From Petrosia ficiformis (Eukaryota > Porifera > Demospongiae > Haplosclerida > Petrosiidae), in assembly GCA_947044365.1 (NCBI GenBank), contig OX345636.1, positions 41,249,037 through 41,313,036 of the forward strand: DNA of 64,000 nucleotides, in the 5' to 3' direction. Shown here one piece after another: positions 35,743-48,559 of the stretch (its first letter is position 1; each line of letters begins with the position of its first letter). The notes under the pieces were generated by a model. The model was given only the letters and a program-made list of their open reading frames with translations. It had not been told where the DNA came from and searched no databases. Made by a program: the position numbers and the translations under genes.

Positions 35743-38700
35743 ATGTCTATAACTAAAATTTTCTTTGTATTCGGGGTCTTAATCTTGCACTGTATTGCAA
35801 TTGTTTATGGACAATGTGAGTTAAAGGATAAAATAATATTATGTTATCATAATTATATAATCATTGCATGACATTACCACTGCTATATAAGTTTACTCAT
35901 TTCAAATGCTCATGATCACATATTTGGAGCAAAATTTACGATATAGCTAGTTGTTATTGTTGAACATATTAAATGATGTAAGTAATGTTTGCAAAAGTGT
36001 AAAATAGTTATTACTCTGTACATGCCATATCAAGGTCCTATTATGTTATGATCATGAGCTGTAAATTGTGCCAGACATGCATCTTACTGTTAATGTTTTT
36101 TTTCTAATTATAAACCCTCGCTTTGTAATGTGGGTGGGAGTTATAGCAGTTACTTTGCAGTTTTTTTGTCTCCACTGTTTCTTGAAAACGGCTGATAGCT
36201 ACAGCTCCAAACTTGGAAATATTGCTCTTCTTGTACAAGGATGAGTTAGCACATGTGCAAACTATGAAATCATTAAATTTTTAATAGGTAGAATGCATTC
36301 ACCATTGTCTAATACCATTCAAGCAAGGGTTTTGCACTTTAGTGCCTTTACTTTTTCATGTTATTGTTATTATTATATTGTTATTATGTGGCTGTTCATG
36401 AAAGGAGTTTACGCAAGCTGATGTTTTACTATAAAACCATGCAATGCCATTAAAGATATAAAATCAGTTTTAGAATGATGTATTAAGTTTATGCACAGTT
36501 TAATGATGATTATACAGGATTATTTCACAATCCTGCAAAAATGTAGAATGAGAAATGCATATCCAGATATTGATATTGAGATTCCACGCAAGTGCACAGA
36601 ATGAGATACAGAAATAGTTGTAGTATCCTTGCAACTTCTCCATTATAAAGAAAGTGAAATTGTTATATGATATGATTATCAATTAAGTCGTTAATTAAAT
36701 TCTTATACTAATTAGTGTAACTTAATATAAAATATTACTTTCGATTTCTGTATAATATATAACCATTGTTACATTTAAATCTATGATGCAATCCCATGTG
36801 ATAGGAGACTTTTATCATAGTAGTAAAACTAATAATAACTATATGTGTAAGCACAAGTGCTGTACACATTAAATATGGCAGAACCGACTGCCTTAAGACT
36901 TTTAAGAGCTTTGAAACTCTAAGTTCTCTAACCTAAGTGCGATATTTCTGTATAACATGAATAACTTAATAATAGTTATAATTTAACTGTAATATCCATT
37001 GCTGACTCAATGGAGAAGAAGCATGTTACTTTCTAACATCGGGAAAATAATTGTAACACCATCGAACTAGGTGAAATTTCCCACCCCGTGGGTTTGGACA
37101 TGCAGAATAGCTTGGAAGTTTTATCTTGGTCCACAGAGCATTATTATACGTGATTTATAGTTTAAATATAATGTAATACTTCTCTGTTTGCTGTTGTACT
37201 CTGCTCTGTGTCACTGTGCATGCATGACATAATGATCAAAATTATGGAACTACAATTTCAATGCAGGTCGGGTGAAGAGAAACAAAAAAATTAACAATTC
37301 ATGGCCTACTAAACTTGCCTAAACTTCATCTCCATTATAATTATATTTATGAAGAAAGTAAACTTGTTATAGATTGATCACCTTTTAAAGTCATTAATTA
37401 AATTCTTGTACTAATTTGTGTAACTTAATATGACCATAATAAAAAAATATGAAGTTTCATTTTCTGTATAATAATTATATAAACACTGCTAAATTAATAT
37501 TTATGGTCCGATCCCTTAACCAGGTGATATTAGACTTTTATAATAGTAGTAATGATAACTATAAAATTATGTGTATTATTTAAAGCACAGTGCTACACAT
37601 TAAATACAGCAGAGACAACTGCTGTATGAGATTCTAACTGAAGTGCAATATTTCTGTGTATAGCACTAATTAATAATTATGCAATATAGTTCGTTTATAG
37701 TAATTTCCATTGATGGCTTTTGATTTTGGATTCCTAAAAGGGGAAATATGATGCAATTTGATGCAATTTGAGAGTAGATTTACACTTTTTTGCATGACAA
37801 AAAACTGCTAATTTTTTTCATGTGTGTAGAAAATGTAAAACTAGTTTATATAGCGGAAACCAGACACATTTTAGATATTTTTAATTTTGCTGATTAAACA
37901 AAATACTCCTGCATTACTCCAATAAGTATTTAAAACCTCTTTCAATTATGTAACTTGACTTCTCCACCTCTAAAAGTCCAAAATCTGTCCTTGATGAATA
38001 TGGTTTATAATCAGCGTTTGCTCTAGGGTAAGCGTCTCATTAATATTCTTAAGTAATCAAGTTTGTATTAATCATAGTTTTCACTCTATTCTATGGGTAC
38101 TATACAACAACGAACCACTACTATTATTAATTTATAATTTGTTTAAAGAGCTGAACACTATTTAGGGATAAAATCAACAATTTAATTGTATATAGCCTTC
38201 TAGCACTCAACTTTAGGCATCCAAGGACACCAAAACACTCTCTACAGCAAACACTGTTTATAATGCTTATATATATTTGTCAAGATTCTTACTATTTAGC
38301 ATTCCTAAATAGTACAAAACCCTCCTAATAAGTGTATAAACTATATTTATATCTTCTATATTTTAATAACGCCAAGTTGGTCATTATAATTATGCTAATA
38401 TATACATACAAACTCCATTGTAATTTGAGATGTGTTATACTGAGAGTTGTGAATAAGTATTACATATATTATATAATTATATTAATAACTATTATATTAA
38501 ACATTATATTTAAAAATATATTGATCTGACTCATAACTTGTATCACAGCAGATCAAGTTTCACATAATAATAATGATAAAATATTATCAATGTACTATAG
38601 CTACACATGACACTTTCTCACTGAGTTCATTCACATAGTCATAAGCAACTAAATTTGCAACATCATATCTTATTATCTATGTTATATTGAGACCCTATCA

Positions 38701-41700
38701 CAAGTGCACATAGAATGATGGTTTACAGTCTATATGAGATACAGAAATAGTTGTAGTAACCAATTACAAAGAAAATGAAATTGTTATATGATGTGATCAT
38801 CAATATAAACTGATCACCTTTTGAAGTCATTAATTAAATTCATATAACAATTAGTGTAACTTAATATGACCATAATAAAAAATACAAAGTTTCATTTTCT
38901 GTATCATATATAAACATTGCTAAAATAATATTTAAGGTGCAATCCCCTATCCAGGTAATGTGATACTCTTATCATAGTAGTATATGTGTATTATTGAAAG
39001 CAAATTGCAAGTGTTACAAAGCGAAGCCAGCTACTGTATAAGCTTTGATACTCTAAACTAAGTGCAATATTTTTGTATAGCATGAACAACTATAAATTTG
39101 ACGGGTTTATAGTAATATTCAATGCTGACTATCACCATCAATGGAGAAGAAGAACGGCACTGAACCCAAGGTAAACATGTTACACTCTAGTAACATGAAT
39201 AGCATCAGAAAAATTATTGTAGCACCAGATGTAGGCATTTCCCCAAAACATTCTAGACAACATGCACTATGTAACTACAGATAACACTTTCTCACTCAGT
39301 TGATTCCTATAGTCGTAAGTAACTAAATTTTCAACAATGACTTTTATTCTTATGACAACTGTCATATCTTATCTTGGTCTACAGAGCATTATTATATATG
39401 ATTTATAGTTTCAATATAATATAGTACTTCTCTGTTTGCTGTTGTACTCTGCTCAAAAGTAAACCAAGGTATACCATTCTACTTTAGAAGTATACAGTGG
39501 TTAATAGTTACCTGAAGCCTTCTTAAAAGCTCTTGTCTTTATGTGTGTGCTGATTTATATGCATGTGTCAATATGTTCTTTCTTATCTTATAATATATAG
39601 GTATATCAGGTGATGTTCGGCTAGTTGATGGATCAGTTAGTTCAGAGGGTAGAGTGGAGATATGTATCAATAATGAATGGGGTACTGTGTGTGATGACTT
39701 TTGGGGTGACAATGATGCTGAAGTTGTCTGTAGACAAACAGGAAATTCTGGTGGTAATAATATACGTTGTCCGTTAAAATTTGTTTTTTTATTTGTTCTT
39801 TTGAAAATACTGTATGTAGACAGACAGGAAATTCTGATAGTATTAGTAAGTTATTGTCCATCATTATTATTTTATAGAAGCTATATATCTATATGGAATA
39901 TTCAGTTTTATGTCTATGTACATAACTCCTTTCTGATTCAAGAGATGATTCTAATAGTGACACTATCACATGTATTTGATACTTTAAATGTTGTGGGAAT
40001 AACGATAATTGAGCTACAATTGGTTAGGAAAGTAATTACAAGATATTTAACTTGCGACTATAGTATAGTAGTAGTTTCATTACATTCATTTTGAGTGCTC
40101 TTTATTACATGATCAAGTAACACATTTGTACATGCTAAAATGCAATTGTATTACAGGCTCTGCTACAGCTTTATCGTCTGCTCGCTTTGGACAGGGCACT
40201 GGTCCAATTTGGTTGGATGATGTGTTTTGTACTGGATCTGAATCAGAATTATTAGATTGTAGTCACGATGGCATTGGAGTTCATAACTGTGATCATTCTG
40301 AAGATGCATCTGTTAGGTGTGAGGATTCATGTAAGTTTTGTGGGCATCATTGAATAACTACATTTTTATGTAAATGATGAAATAATTGTGAAGTATATAG
40401 TTACACTGCAACAACAGAATTGTTAAAATAACTTGTTCATTTGTTAATTATTACAGTTGCAAGGATTTAAAGTTGTATGGTCATGTTGTTAACACCATGA
40501 CATTTACTGTAGTCCTATTTTGTTATTCATTCCTATAATACTGTATATTAAATTTTCATTGCTACTTACATGCTGATCTCATTACGAATACTTTGCACAT
40601 ACTATAATCACATATATAATTGTTTTTAGTGCCAAAACAATTTTTAGTGGTGTTTCGTGGTAAACTAAATTTAGTAAATTATGAAGTTGCAGGTCAAGAA
40701 ATGTCAACCATTTGTTGACACTTATGCTTTGAAGCTTTATAAGCGTGCACACAACATCAAATTATGGTAAAGGATAACAAACTAGGACTTCAGTAAAATT
40801 AGGCGTTAACAGCATGACTATGCAATTTTAACTCCTTGCAACTGTAATTACCGATCAATGACAATTTTGATTTTGCAGTGTGTAGTTTCATCAGAGTTTC
40901 CACATAGTATTTTATTTAGCTTGTTTTGTTTTGAAGTCAAAATAGCTTTCCAATTCCTGCATGTGTACAATCAATATCCACATTAAAATCTAATTCATTC
41001 GGGATTGTTCTAAGATATTAACAGGCATAGTATTATAGTGGAGAGTATTATTATAATTTTGATTGATGAATAGATAGTTATTGTATATAAGTATTATAAT
41101 TCAAGAAGTTGTTAAATTTGTTCTTTTATTACACTGTTCATATTTCATATATTTCTCAATGGGATTTTTTTCCAGAACTTTCTGTTACATTTTTGCTGTG
41201 ATATAATTATAATTATAATTATATTTTTGTATGTATACAATGATTGATTTTCTTTCTTTCAATTCATACATTATAGTATCCACTGTAGAGGCCATAGCCA
41301 GTGGTGTTATAGCAGCAATTGTAGTCGGACCCTTGTGTTTTATATGTACAGCCATCATCATTTGTATTGCAATCGGTTGTTGTGTTTCAAAACAAAGAAC
41401 CCGAACAGTACAAACAGTTACACAACCAAGCGTAACTACTGTGGCATCTACCACTACAACTACTACACAACATGCTCCACCACAGCAATACCCCAGTGGT
41501 TACTCTGGTTATCCTCCTCCTGGAACTCAAAATCCTCCAGAATATATGTATCCTGACTACCCACCACAAACAAATCCAGCATATCCTTATCCTGTACAGT
41601 TACAACCTTATCCTACAAATGATCCTTACTCTAAACCTCAGGTAATGTCAATATTAAGTACTAATAATTATTTTATTTACAACGTGTCTTAATACTTATA

Positions 41701-41735
41701 AGGGTCAACTTCAAGTTCAAGGTCAGGCTTCATAA
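35743..41735 (+). CDS. Single-SRCR transmembrane receptor with Pro/Tyr-rich PPxY tail
   Basis: The five exons (35743-35815, 39601-39753, 40157-40330, 41277-41641, 41703-41735) join with GT/AG sites and unbroken frame to a 265-aa type I membrane protein. Residues 1-24 are a signal peptide ([21 protein letters not shown]). One SRCR domain follows (about 26-133; [49 protein letters not shown]; eight Cys in the extracellular part). The transmembrane helix is about 144-170, followed by a basic stop (SKQRTR). The cytoplasmic tail (171-265) has Thr-rich and then Pro/Tyr-rich sequence with a PPEY motif at 220-223 that could bind WW domains. The first three introns are phase 1 and the last phase 0. 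The start is chosen because the hydrophobic core follows directly. A surface binding or recognition role is inferred from the family; the ligand is unknown. Confidence 0.85.
35816..39600 (+). other. Intron 1 of the single-SRCR gene, built of imperfect repeats
   Basis: Three imperfect units (about 36480-37080, 37320-37720, 38690-39250) share CCTTTTRAAGTCATTAATTAAATTC-like, TAATATGACCATAATAAAAA, and ATGGCAGA.CCAACTGC...AAGTGCAATATTTCTGTAT landmarks. A fourth relative lies in the paralogue's intron at about 26930-27200. No exon was found inside. Confidence 0.65.
40403..40881. mobile_element. Complete foldback MITE in intron 3 of the single-SRCR gene
   Basis: Termini ACACTGCAA and TTGCAGTGT are inverted, and homology continues inward for about 85 bp (left GAATTGTTAAAATAAC...TTACAGTTGCAAGGA, right TCCTTGCAACTGTAA...CAATGACAATTTTG). 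This is the most complete member of the GTTGCAAGGA family here and defines its ends. Confidence 0.82.
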
Positions 41736-43600
41736 TAATGATGATCATATCGATATACCTTTTCTTTTTTTGTATGTTGAAAACAAATGTCATGTAGTAG
41801 AGTAATATTTTTTTCTTTCTTAGAAGTACAAATATATTGAGTAAATTATGTAGTATTCACTATAAAATTCTGTGAATTGTATATTCTGTTTGTTGTTTAA
41901 GTCCATAATATATGAAAGTTTCCAAGTCATCAAAATATTATATTTCTAACGGGTAGTACAATCTATATTTTCAGTAGAAAAAAATAATTATATATGTTCC
42001 TAATGGGATATGAGGAATTAGAAAGACAATTATGAAACATTCTCACTATATGTGCTTTTTTTCATTATATATAAGGAAAACATAAAATGTTTCATTGATA
42101 ATTGAATTCATCATAACATCTATAGCAACATGATATTTAGATGTATAAAGTATGTATGTATACATGCGTATGTGCATAAGCATGTAAGTATGCATGTCTG
42201 CAGTTATAATTGATAAAAATGGCAATGTATATATGGTATATATATATTGTATTGTTTCAAATAACTAACTCTAATTAAATCTGTGACAACGTTAACAAGT
42301 AATAACAGAAGAATTTAAACAAACAATTGCAAATGAACAATTCTCAGATATAGTGGTTCAATATAAAACATCACCAGACATACCACAATGGGACTAGCTA
42401 CCTCCTTAATCAACGTTCATAACCCTGCATATGCATGTAGTCTAGACACCCACAGAGTATAACATAAACATTAAAATTGTAGGAAACCCAAAATATAGGC
42501 TATAGCTACAAACAGTTAGGAGGCAGTAGTGTTTTCTCTTTCCACCTGTTTCCTATAGACCTTACCTTAACAAACCAAATTGTAATTAGCTTTTTTTAGT
42601 GAATTCAGGAACTATTATAAAATTCATGATACTATATATATAGCTTTACGACTACTGTTTTATTGCTGTGAAAACAATCTTCAACCTTGTGGTTTGTTCT
42701 CGTTACAGAATTAAGATCATCAAGTCTATATATTACGCTTCGTGACGTTTTACTTTAGTCTCGTTCCCATCCGGTCACGCCCACGGAAAAAGACAGTCTT
42801 TTTAATTTTGCTGTGGGCGAAGACGTGACCGGATAAATATACTTACGTTTGGTCTCCAGAGGCAGACAGTTCACGCCTACTTGGAGGGTCTGGAGACGAG
42901 TCAATTCAAAACATGAATGTTGAGTTCACTTCCGGAGTACATTCTTTCGGGGTACAGTGGAACCTCCGAATAATTAAACTTTTGGGACAGCCAAATGTTT
43001 TCATTATTAAGAAGTTTTCATTAAAGAGAGGTTTTAATATTACTTATCATGAAACAACAAATTAATGACAACAAGGGTTGGTTATAGTGTCTGGCCTAAT
43101 TAAAGTTTTTTTATTGTTTGCACCATTCAGAATTTATCTATTAGTGTACTGGACAGAGATGCTAATTCAAACGCAGGCGTGTCGACTGTCCAGCTGATTG
43201 TGGGTTACTAACTTACTACACTAGAAAAGCGACTCAACGTACGAGAACGACTTTCATTCCACAAGTAGAACTTGAAGTGAACTCATTTACCACGGGGTAT
43301 CATGCTTACAAAGACGTGTGGACTCCATTGTGGACTCCATTTATTGGGGGAGAATTGCTCTTGAGAAGAGACCTTGATAATGTCAGATCAGCAGTTGCTG
43401 TGTTTGAAGATGGTAAAAACTGTAGCTGTTTCATGATTTTTTACCCAATATTCTAAATTTGCGAAAACAGTGTATGATGTACTAACCAGATGGAAAAAGA
43501 ACATGGTGAGTAAATGATTTGATAGTGGGTTGATAACAGTTATGAGGTGATGTTAATGTTAGGCATGTGATACTATATAAAAGCATTATTTTAAAGAGGC
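41736..43600. other. No gene; inverted repeats and a Tigger-like end
   Basis: A short inverted repeat (CCGGTCACGCCCACGG near 42755, GTGGGCGAAGACGTGACCGG near 42808) encloses about 40 bp. At 42951 TA is followed by CAGTGGAACCTCCG, which resembles the end of a pogo/Tigger-type element; no partner end was found. No exons recognised. Confidence 0.5.
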
Positions 43601-43697
43601 CTTTGTGGCTAGGTAGAGACATCAGTATTGTATTGGAGTATTCGCTAGCCAATTTTGAAATATTTCTTTTAATGAAAAAAGAATAAATATAGCCAAT

Positions 43698-43728
43698 GTC
43701 TCAACACCTATCCAGGTGTCTTCTTCAG
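43698..43728 (-). ncRNA. Degenerate hammerhead-like motif of the Penelope-like element
   Basis: The minus strand reads CTGAAGA, then a hairpin with a perfect stem ACACCT/AGGTGT and loop GGAT, then GAGAC. Compared with the hammerhead core (CUGAUGA-stem II-GAAAC), one base of the first block and one of the second are changed, so it is probably inactive. Position downstream of a Penelope-like ORF on the same strand supports common origin with the better conserved motif at 16458-16488. Confidence 0.55.
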
Positions 43729-44829
43729 GGCATACAAAAAGTGAAACTAGTAATGTCATTTATATAGATACAAGTAAGAAAGAATATAATGGAGTAACAA
43801 ATGAACAATAAACATGATAAATACAATAAAGTAAGGGGGGATTGTACTCTAAAAATAAACAAGGTATAAAGTCTAAAATGAATAATAAACAGGTTATTGG
43901 TAACAACAATAATTATTGTGCACTAGAATTACAAATTAAATGAATACCGTCGGGACGGGACCCTCGCCTACGTGGCAAGGTAATACAAACTATAATTTCG
44001 AAATATAATATGCCAAAAGATTATAATTATCATTGCTCGTTTGTATGGTCATATAATAATGAGAATGTTTACTTCAGATTGTTTAGTTTGTGTATAAAAC
44101 ATATTAAGTTATAAAACCGTACTGGCATGTTAGTTTTTATAATAATATTATAATAGATATAGATATATATATATAATATATATATATATATAAATTATAT
44201 AAACTAACATGTCACTACTTATTACTTAGTATGATTATACTAGTCTCTTCCTTGTCTATACTATAAGTCTTACATTTTAGTCTCTGTATTATCTGAAAGA
44301 AGAAAGAAAGATCCTCAATTCGTCTTGTGAAATATTCCACAAAGACAGCATAGACAGGTCCTCAAAACTGCTGACGTTCGAGTAACGTGCACAGCACATG
44401 ACTTGAAATTGAAATAGGCGGAGTTTGAAAGTAATGGAGAATGCTTGGAGCCAGTACTCGATGTTGTAGCAACCACTACCCAAATTTTGTTTGCTTTTAT
44501 GTAGTGCTTTGCTAGCGATAGTCATGATACAGGAGTAGTTATGTTTTGATGTGTCCAGATGCCTCCACGAGTCTTCTCAAGTCTGGAAACAGTAATCGTG
44601 AGTTATAAACATTGTGATAACTTTATAACCGAAAGGTTTAAGAAGAATTCCTACGTTATTTTTTTTCCTTGTATAATTTGAAGTCTACCAGTACCTCTTT
44701 TGAAATGTCAATGTTTTTATTTTTCCAGAAAAATTGCTAACACACAGACACACAGACACACAGACAAAACGATTACCGTACCCTTCCGCCTACGCTACGC
44801 GGCGAGGGTAATAAACACTTATATAATAT

Positions 44830-44971
44830 TAAATATATATATATATATTATATAGAAAAATAATTTGTGTAATTTAAAACATACATAACATACATGTATA
44901 CATATATATATACATACATACATATACATATATACATACATACATACATACATATACACATGCATACATAT

Positions 44972-45007
<36 letters not shown>

Positions 45008-45035
45008 ATATATATATAATTGTATACATATATAA
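44830..45035. repeat. TA and TACA microsatellites
   Basis: CATACATA-type and pure TA runs cover most of this interval, which lies between the end of the Penelope-like ORF and unknown sequence. An open frame on the minus strand here is a repeat artefact (YIYIYIY). Confidence 0.85.
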
Positions 45036-47330
45036 ATAAAATAGAAATGGTGTAACTAAAATTAATGTAGCATTAACCTTCAATGTGTGGTAGAAGAGAG
45101 TGGTATATATCTGGCAGAATTCCTTTATCTCTATTCATACGTTCTGGGTGATTCATCATGTGCCACGATTCTAGTAGACATCTCTCATGCCATCTGTCAC
45201 AGACATCTAATACTTTGGCTTCTTCCCAATTGACACCACGATGATTGGTCCATGCATGCTCAGCAATTGCCGAGGCATTCATATCTCCACTTACAACAGC
45301 TCTTCTATGTTCTTTCATTCTACAAGATAATGATCTACCTGACTGTGCTATGTAGCACTTATTACAGTCTGCACAAGGGATGCTGTACACCACACCTTTT
45401 CGAGATGTAATTGGAGTTGGGTCCTTAGGTTTTACTAGGATCTGTCTTAGGGTTGTATGAGGTTTGAATCGTACCTCAATCTTATGCTCACCTAAGATTC
45501 GACGAATAGTTTCCGAGAGTCCCTGGAGATAGGGTATAGTTATAACAGCAGTTGGTTTAGTCTCTTGAATTGCAGACTGTTCTGTTGTACAATAGGTAAT
45601 TGGCTTCGAACTTGATTCGCAATCTTATGAATAAAGCATCTTGGATATCCGTTGCCTTTGAGTGCATTGTGTATATGCTTATCTTCTTTGGATTGTAACG
45701 CCGTGGTTGAAGCAAGTGTTCCAAAACATTGTCTATAGTGGGTCTCCTTGAAGGTGAAGTAAGTGGCATTCAGGCATAACTCTAGTAATGATACTATCTC
45801 TTCCACATTCACTCCAGTTCTTTCCTCAAGTGTGTTGCCATTTTCCAAACGTCTACGAGCTATTTCAACTGCGAGGTTTGTTGGTATATTGGTAAACAAA
45901 GACACCACATCAAATGATACCAGTACCTTATCCTCCTCAATCGACTGTTCTATAATAAACCTTGCGAACTCGTTTGAGTTGCGAACTGCTGATGATGAAT
46001 GACCTATTAACGGAGATAGAAGATGCGAGAGATGTTTGGAAAATTCGTAAGTAGGAGTACTTTAGGCAAACCATAAAGTAGTTGATTCCTTCTGACTTAG
46101 CTTCTCAGTTTCTCATAAAGTTTTGTGTGTAGTGCTCCTTTCCTATTTAGTGCAAGTAGTATGGAGTTCATACGTCTTTCCAATGCTGGAGCTGGATCTC
46201 TTTTCAACTTCTCATATGTGGCAGTGTCAGCCAGTATTGTCAATAGTTTATCCTCATACTTTTCACGGTCCATTATTACTGTTGCAAGTCCTTTGTCCGG
46301 TGGTAGAATCAACCTATTATCGTTCTTTTTTTTAGTTCCTTCAAAGCACGTTGTTCAGCAACTGATAAATTGCTTTTGGTAGGACGGTAGTCTCTCAACA
46401 AATTGGTAGTTTTTAGTCTAATCTTGTCGGTTTCACCCTTTGGGATGTTTTTTAGGACAGACTCCACTAATGACACCATCTGACCAGTTGGAACAAATGC
46501 AGGTGAAGGTGCGAAGTTCAATCCCTTTGCTAATAGAGATGTTTGTGATGCACTTAGCTGATGTGATGAGAGATTCAACACCCATTGATCCGTTAATGGA
46601 TGCAGTCTATTTTCTTTACAGTTGGAGAACAGTTTATCAAACTTTGTCTTCTGTCGAGATTTCGTTTTATCTTTAGTGTCATTCTGGGCAGACAAACGTA
46701 ATGACTTCAATGCTTGGAGTTCCTCAGGACTTAGAGTGTAGGATAAGTTTCTTTCCTGGAAGAATAGTTCTAATTCAAACCCTCGTACAAGTCTGTAACA
46801 TCCCTCAATTCGTGCTGTGAGAAATTGTCGACTGGTATTGCTTGCAATCCGTCTGCCATATTCGGTATTAACTTTGACATGAAGATATTTGGGTATCACT
46901 TTGTATCTTCTACATCTCGAATTGAAGGCTATATGCTCTTTTTGTTTGATGATTTTTAGACTAACATTAATATAACAATGACACGATATCATCACTAGTT
47001 CCCCGTAGTTTTCACGAATTATTTCAAAGAGGCCTTTGTGGCTATATAAAAGCAGTAATCTTGGCCATTGTGGCATAAATATTTTTCACATTCTTTGCAA
47101 TGTTGTTTCCTCCTTTGTTTATGCACATGTAGATATGAGAGTAGTGCACCTGTGTGTTTTCTGAGATCCATGTGTTGGAAAATGTTGAAAAAAGAATCTT
47201 TTTGAAGGGGCTGTTACTGATGGTCTACCTAGTCGTTTTCGAGAATTGTAATTATCTATGAGTCCTTTTGCCAACTCCACTCGATATACTTTCATTGACC
47301 TCCTCCGTTCTCCGGAAAAGTGAGTATATA

Positions 47331-47850
47331 CACTGTAAAAATGAATTTGTTATTTTAACAGAGAGTTGTTAACTCAGTTGCATGTACATTTATAATACAT
47401 AGTTAGAAACATGAAATACGGGAATAATTAACATTTTGTCTGGTGCTATATGTTATGACTACAGTCATGATTGTACATTCTGCATGTGGTAGTAGGGTAG
47501 TACATACAGTTTTTACTATAACTAATAATTTGATACAAATTGTTTCTTCCTATGAATATTATCTCATTTTGAAGTTATCAATAACAGCCTCTTTATATAG
47601 TAGTAGGGTGTATATTGGTATGTACATTCTTGATTGCATGATTAGTGATAACATGATTGCACATTCCAGTAATAATTTGAAACAAATCGTTTCTTCCAAT
47701 GCATATTATGAAGTTCTCAATAACAGCCATTTTATATGATAGTAGGGTGTATAGCCATATTATAATCAGACATTATGTTAATTATCCTCGTATTTCATGT
47801 TTCTAACGATATATTGAAAATGTAAGTGCAACTGAGGTAACAACAGTCTG
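47331..47850. mobile_element. Foldback MITE related to the GTTGCAAGGA family
   Basis: The left end ACACTGTAAAAATGAATTTGTTATTTTAACAG resembles the family head. Inward, AACTCAGTTGCATGTACATTT and GTTAGAAACATGAAATACG are matched inverted at 47770-47840 (CGTATTTCATGTTTCTAAC, AATGTAAGTGCAACTGAGGT). Two imperfect internal repeats (AATAATTTGA.ACAAAT.GTTTCTTCC.ATG) occur near 47524 and 47672. Confidence 0.72.
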
Positions 47851-48039
47851 GCGAGCCCAGCCCCTTCGCATGAGAGAGGAAGGGTCTGGCGAAACGCGTG
47901 CATTGTCAATCTCGGCCTGGCCAATCGAATTGCAATAATGGCATCATGTGACATAGCAACACCTAAAATAATTAATAACTATTATAAAGTTAATAAATAT
48001 GGAGGCACAAGTTACTTTGGCTGCTATTAAACTTGATAT

Positions 48040-48145
48040 TCTAGTCTGCGTGAAGAGCAAATGAAAGCAATCACATCTTTTGCTTCTGGAAACGACGTAT
48101 TTGTGTCGTTACCTACTGGTTTTGGGAAGACATTGTGTTATTTGT
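48040..48145 (+). pseudogene. RecQ-like helicase fragment (Walker A region)
   Basis: The frame LREEQMKAITSFASGNDVFV followed by SLPTGFGKTLCY contains a Walker A motif (TGFGKT) and the preceding Q-motif-like LREEQ, as in RecQ-family DNA helicases. Only about 35 codons are recognisable before the frame is lost. It is a fragment, probably captured or left by a repeat element. Confidence 0.65.
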
Positions 48146-48559
48146 CAACATCACGGCTGCTATCGAAGTTATTTACCACTTCTCTCAGCTGTATATAAAC
48201 AGGATGGCCTTCCAAAAGTCGTCTCTTTCTTGTACCAGCACCACTACTTGAAAGTTTTAAACAACATCCCAGGCAAATGGACATCGTGGAAACACGTGAA
48301 CGTTAATTACAATAATTAATTGCATTCTTTGAATTTTAGGTAGCCCAGTTGTTAGATATATATATTTTTTTAAATCCTGCGGAAAGCCCTTTCTATTTGA
48401 TCATAGTGTACTTGTACTGTATGTTCCATTTTTGAGTAGGTCTAGCAATAGTTCAACACTTGAAAAGTAATTGTTGAAATAAATAAATATGGTGATATTT
48501 AGAATAAATTTTTGATGTTAGATTTTTTACAACTTTTGTCAATGTACAAGTTTTTTTCT

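Larger units (their letters stand above)
43680..47076 (-). mobile_element. Penelope-like retroelement lacking the RT catalytic core
   Basis: On the minus strand, 47076-46309 encodes the N-terminal part, with LSPEELQALKSL and SQTSLLAKGLNFAPSPAFVP, a hallmark of Penelope-like RT. A frame change leads to 46312-46097 (ILPPDKGLATVIMDREKYE). Next comes 45985-45720 with VSFDVVSLFTNIPTNLAVEI and HYRQCFGT, after which the block that should hold the YxDD active site is missing. The reading resumes with KHIHNALKGNGYPRCFIHK. Finally 45420-45073 encodes a GIY-YIG-type endonuclease: VVYSIPCADCNKCYIAQSGR and MKEHRRA...SAIAEHAWTNH, with YIA in place of YIG. About 1.3 kb of AT microsatellite and unknown sequence separates the ORF end from a hammerhead-like motif at 43698-43728. 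Multiple stops; dead. Confidence 0.85.

Noticed and set aside
39654..40094. 146-codon open frame running through SRCR exon a
   Set aside because: Only the first part (to 39753) is coding; the rest is read-through of the intron beyond a clear GT donor.
42951..43020. Complete Tigger/pogo element
   Set aside because: Only one CAGTGGAACCTC-type end is visible; no partner end or transposase was found.
44874..45083. Open frame on the minus strand rich in Ile/Tyr/Met/Cys
   Set aside because: It is a translation of TA and TACA microsatellites.
43573..47049. LTR-like direct repeats flanking the Penelope-like element (shared AAAGAGGCCTTTGTGGCTA)
   Set aside because: The shared block is only about 20 bp and its neighbouring TATATAAAAGC motif is on opposite sides in the two copies, so a true terminal repeat is not supported.
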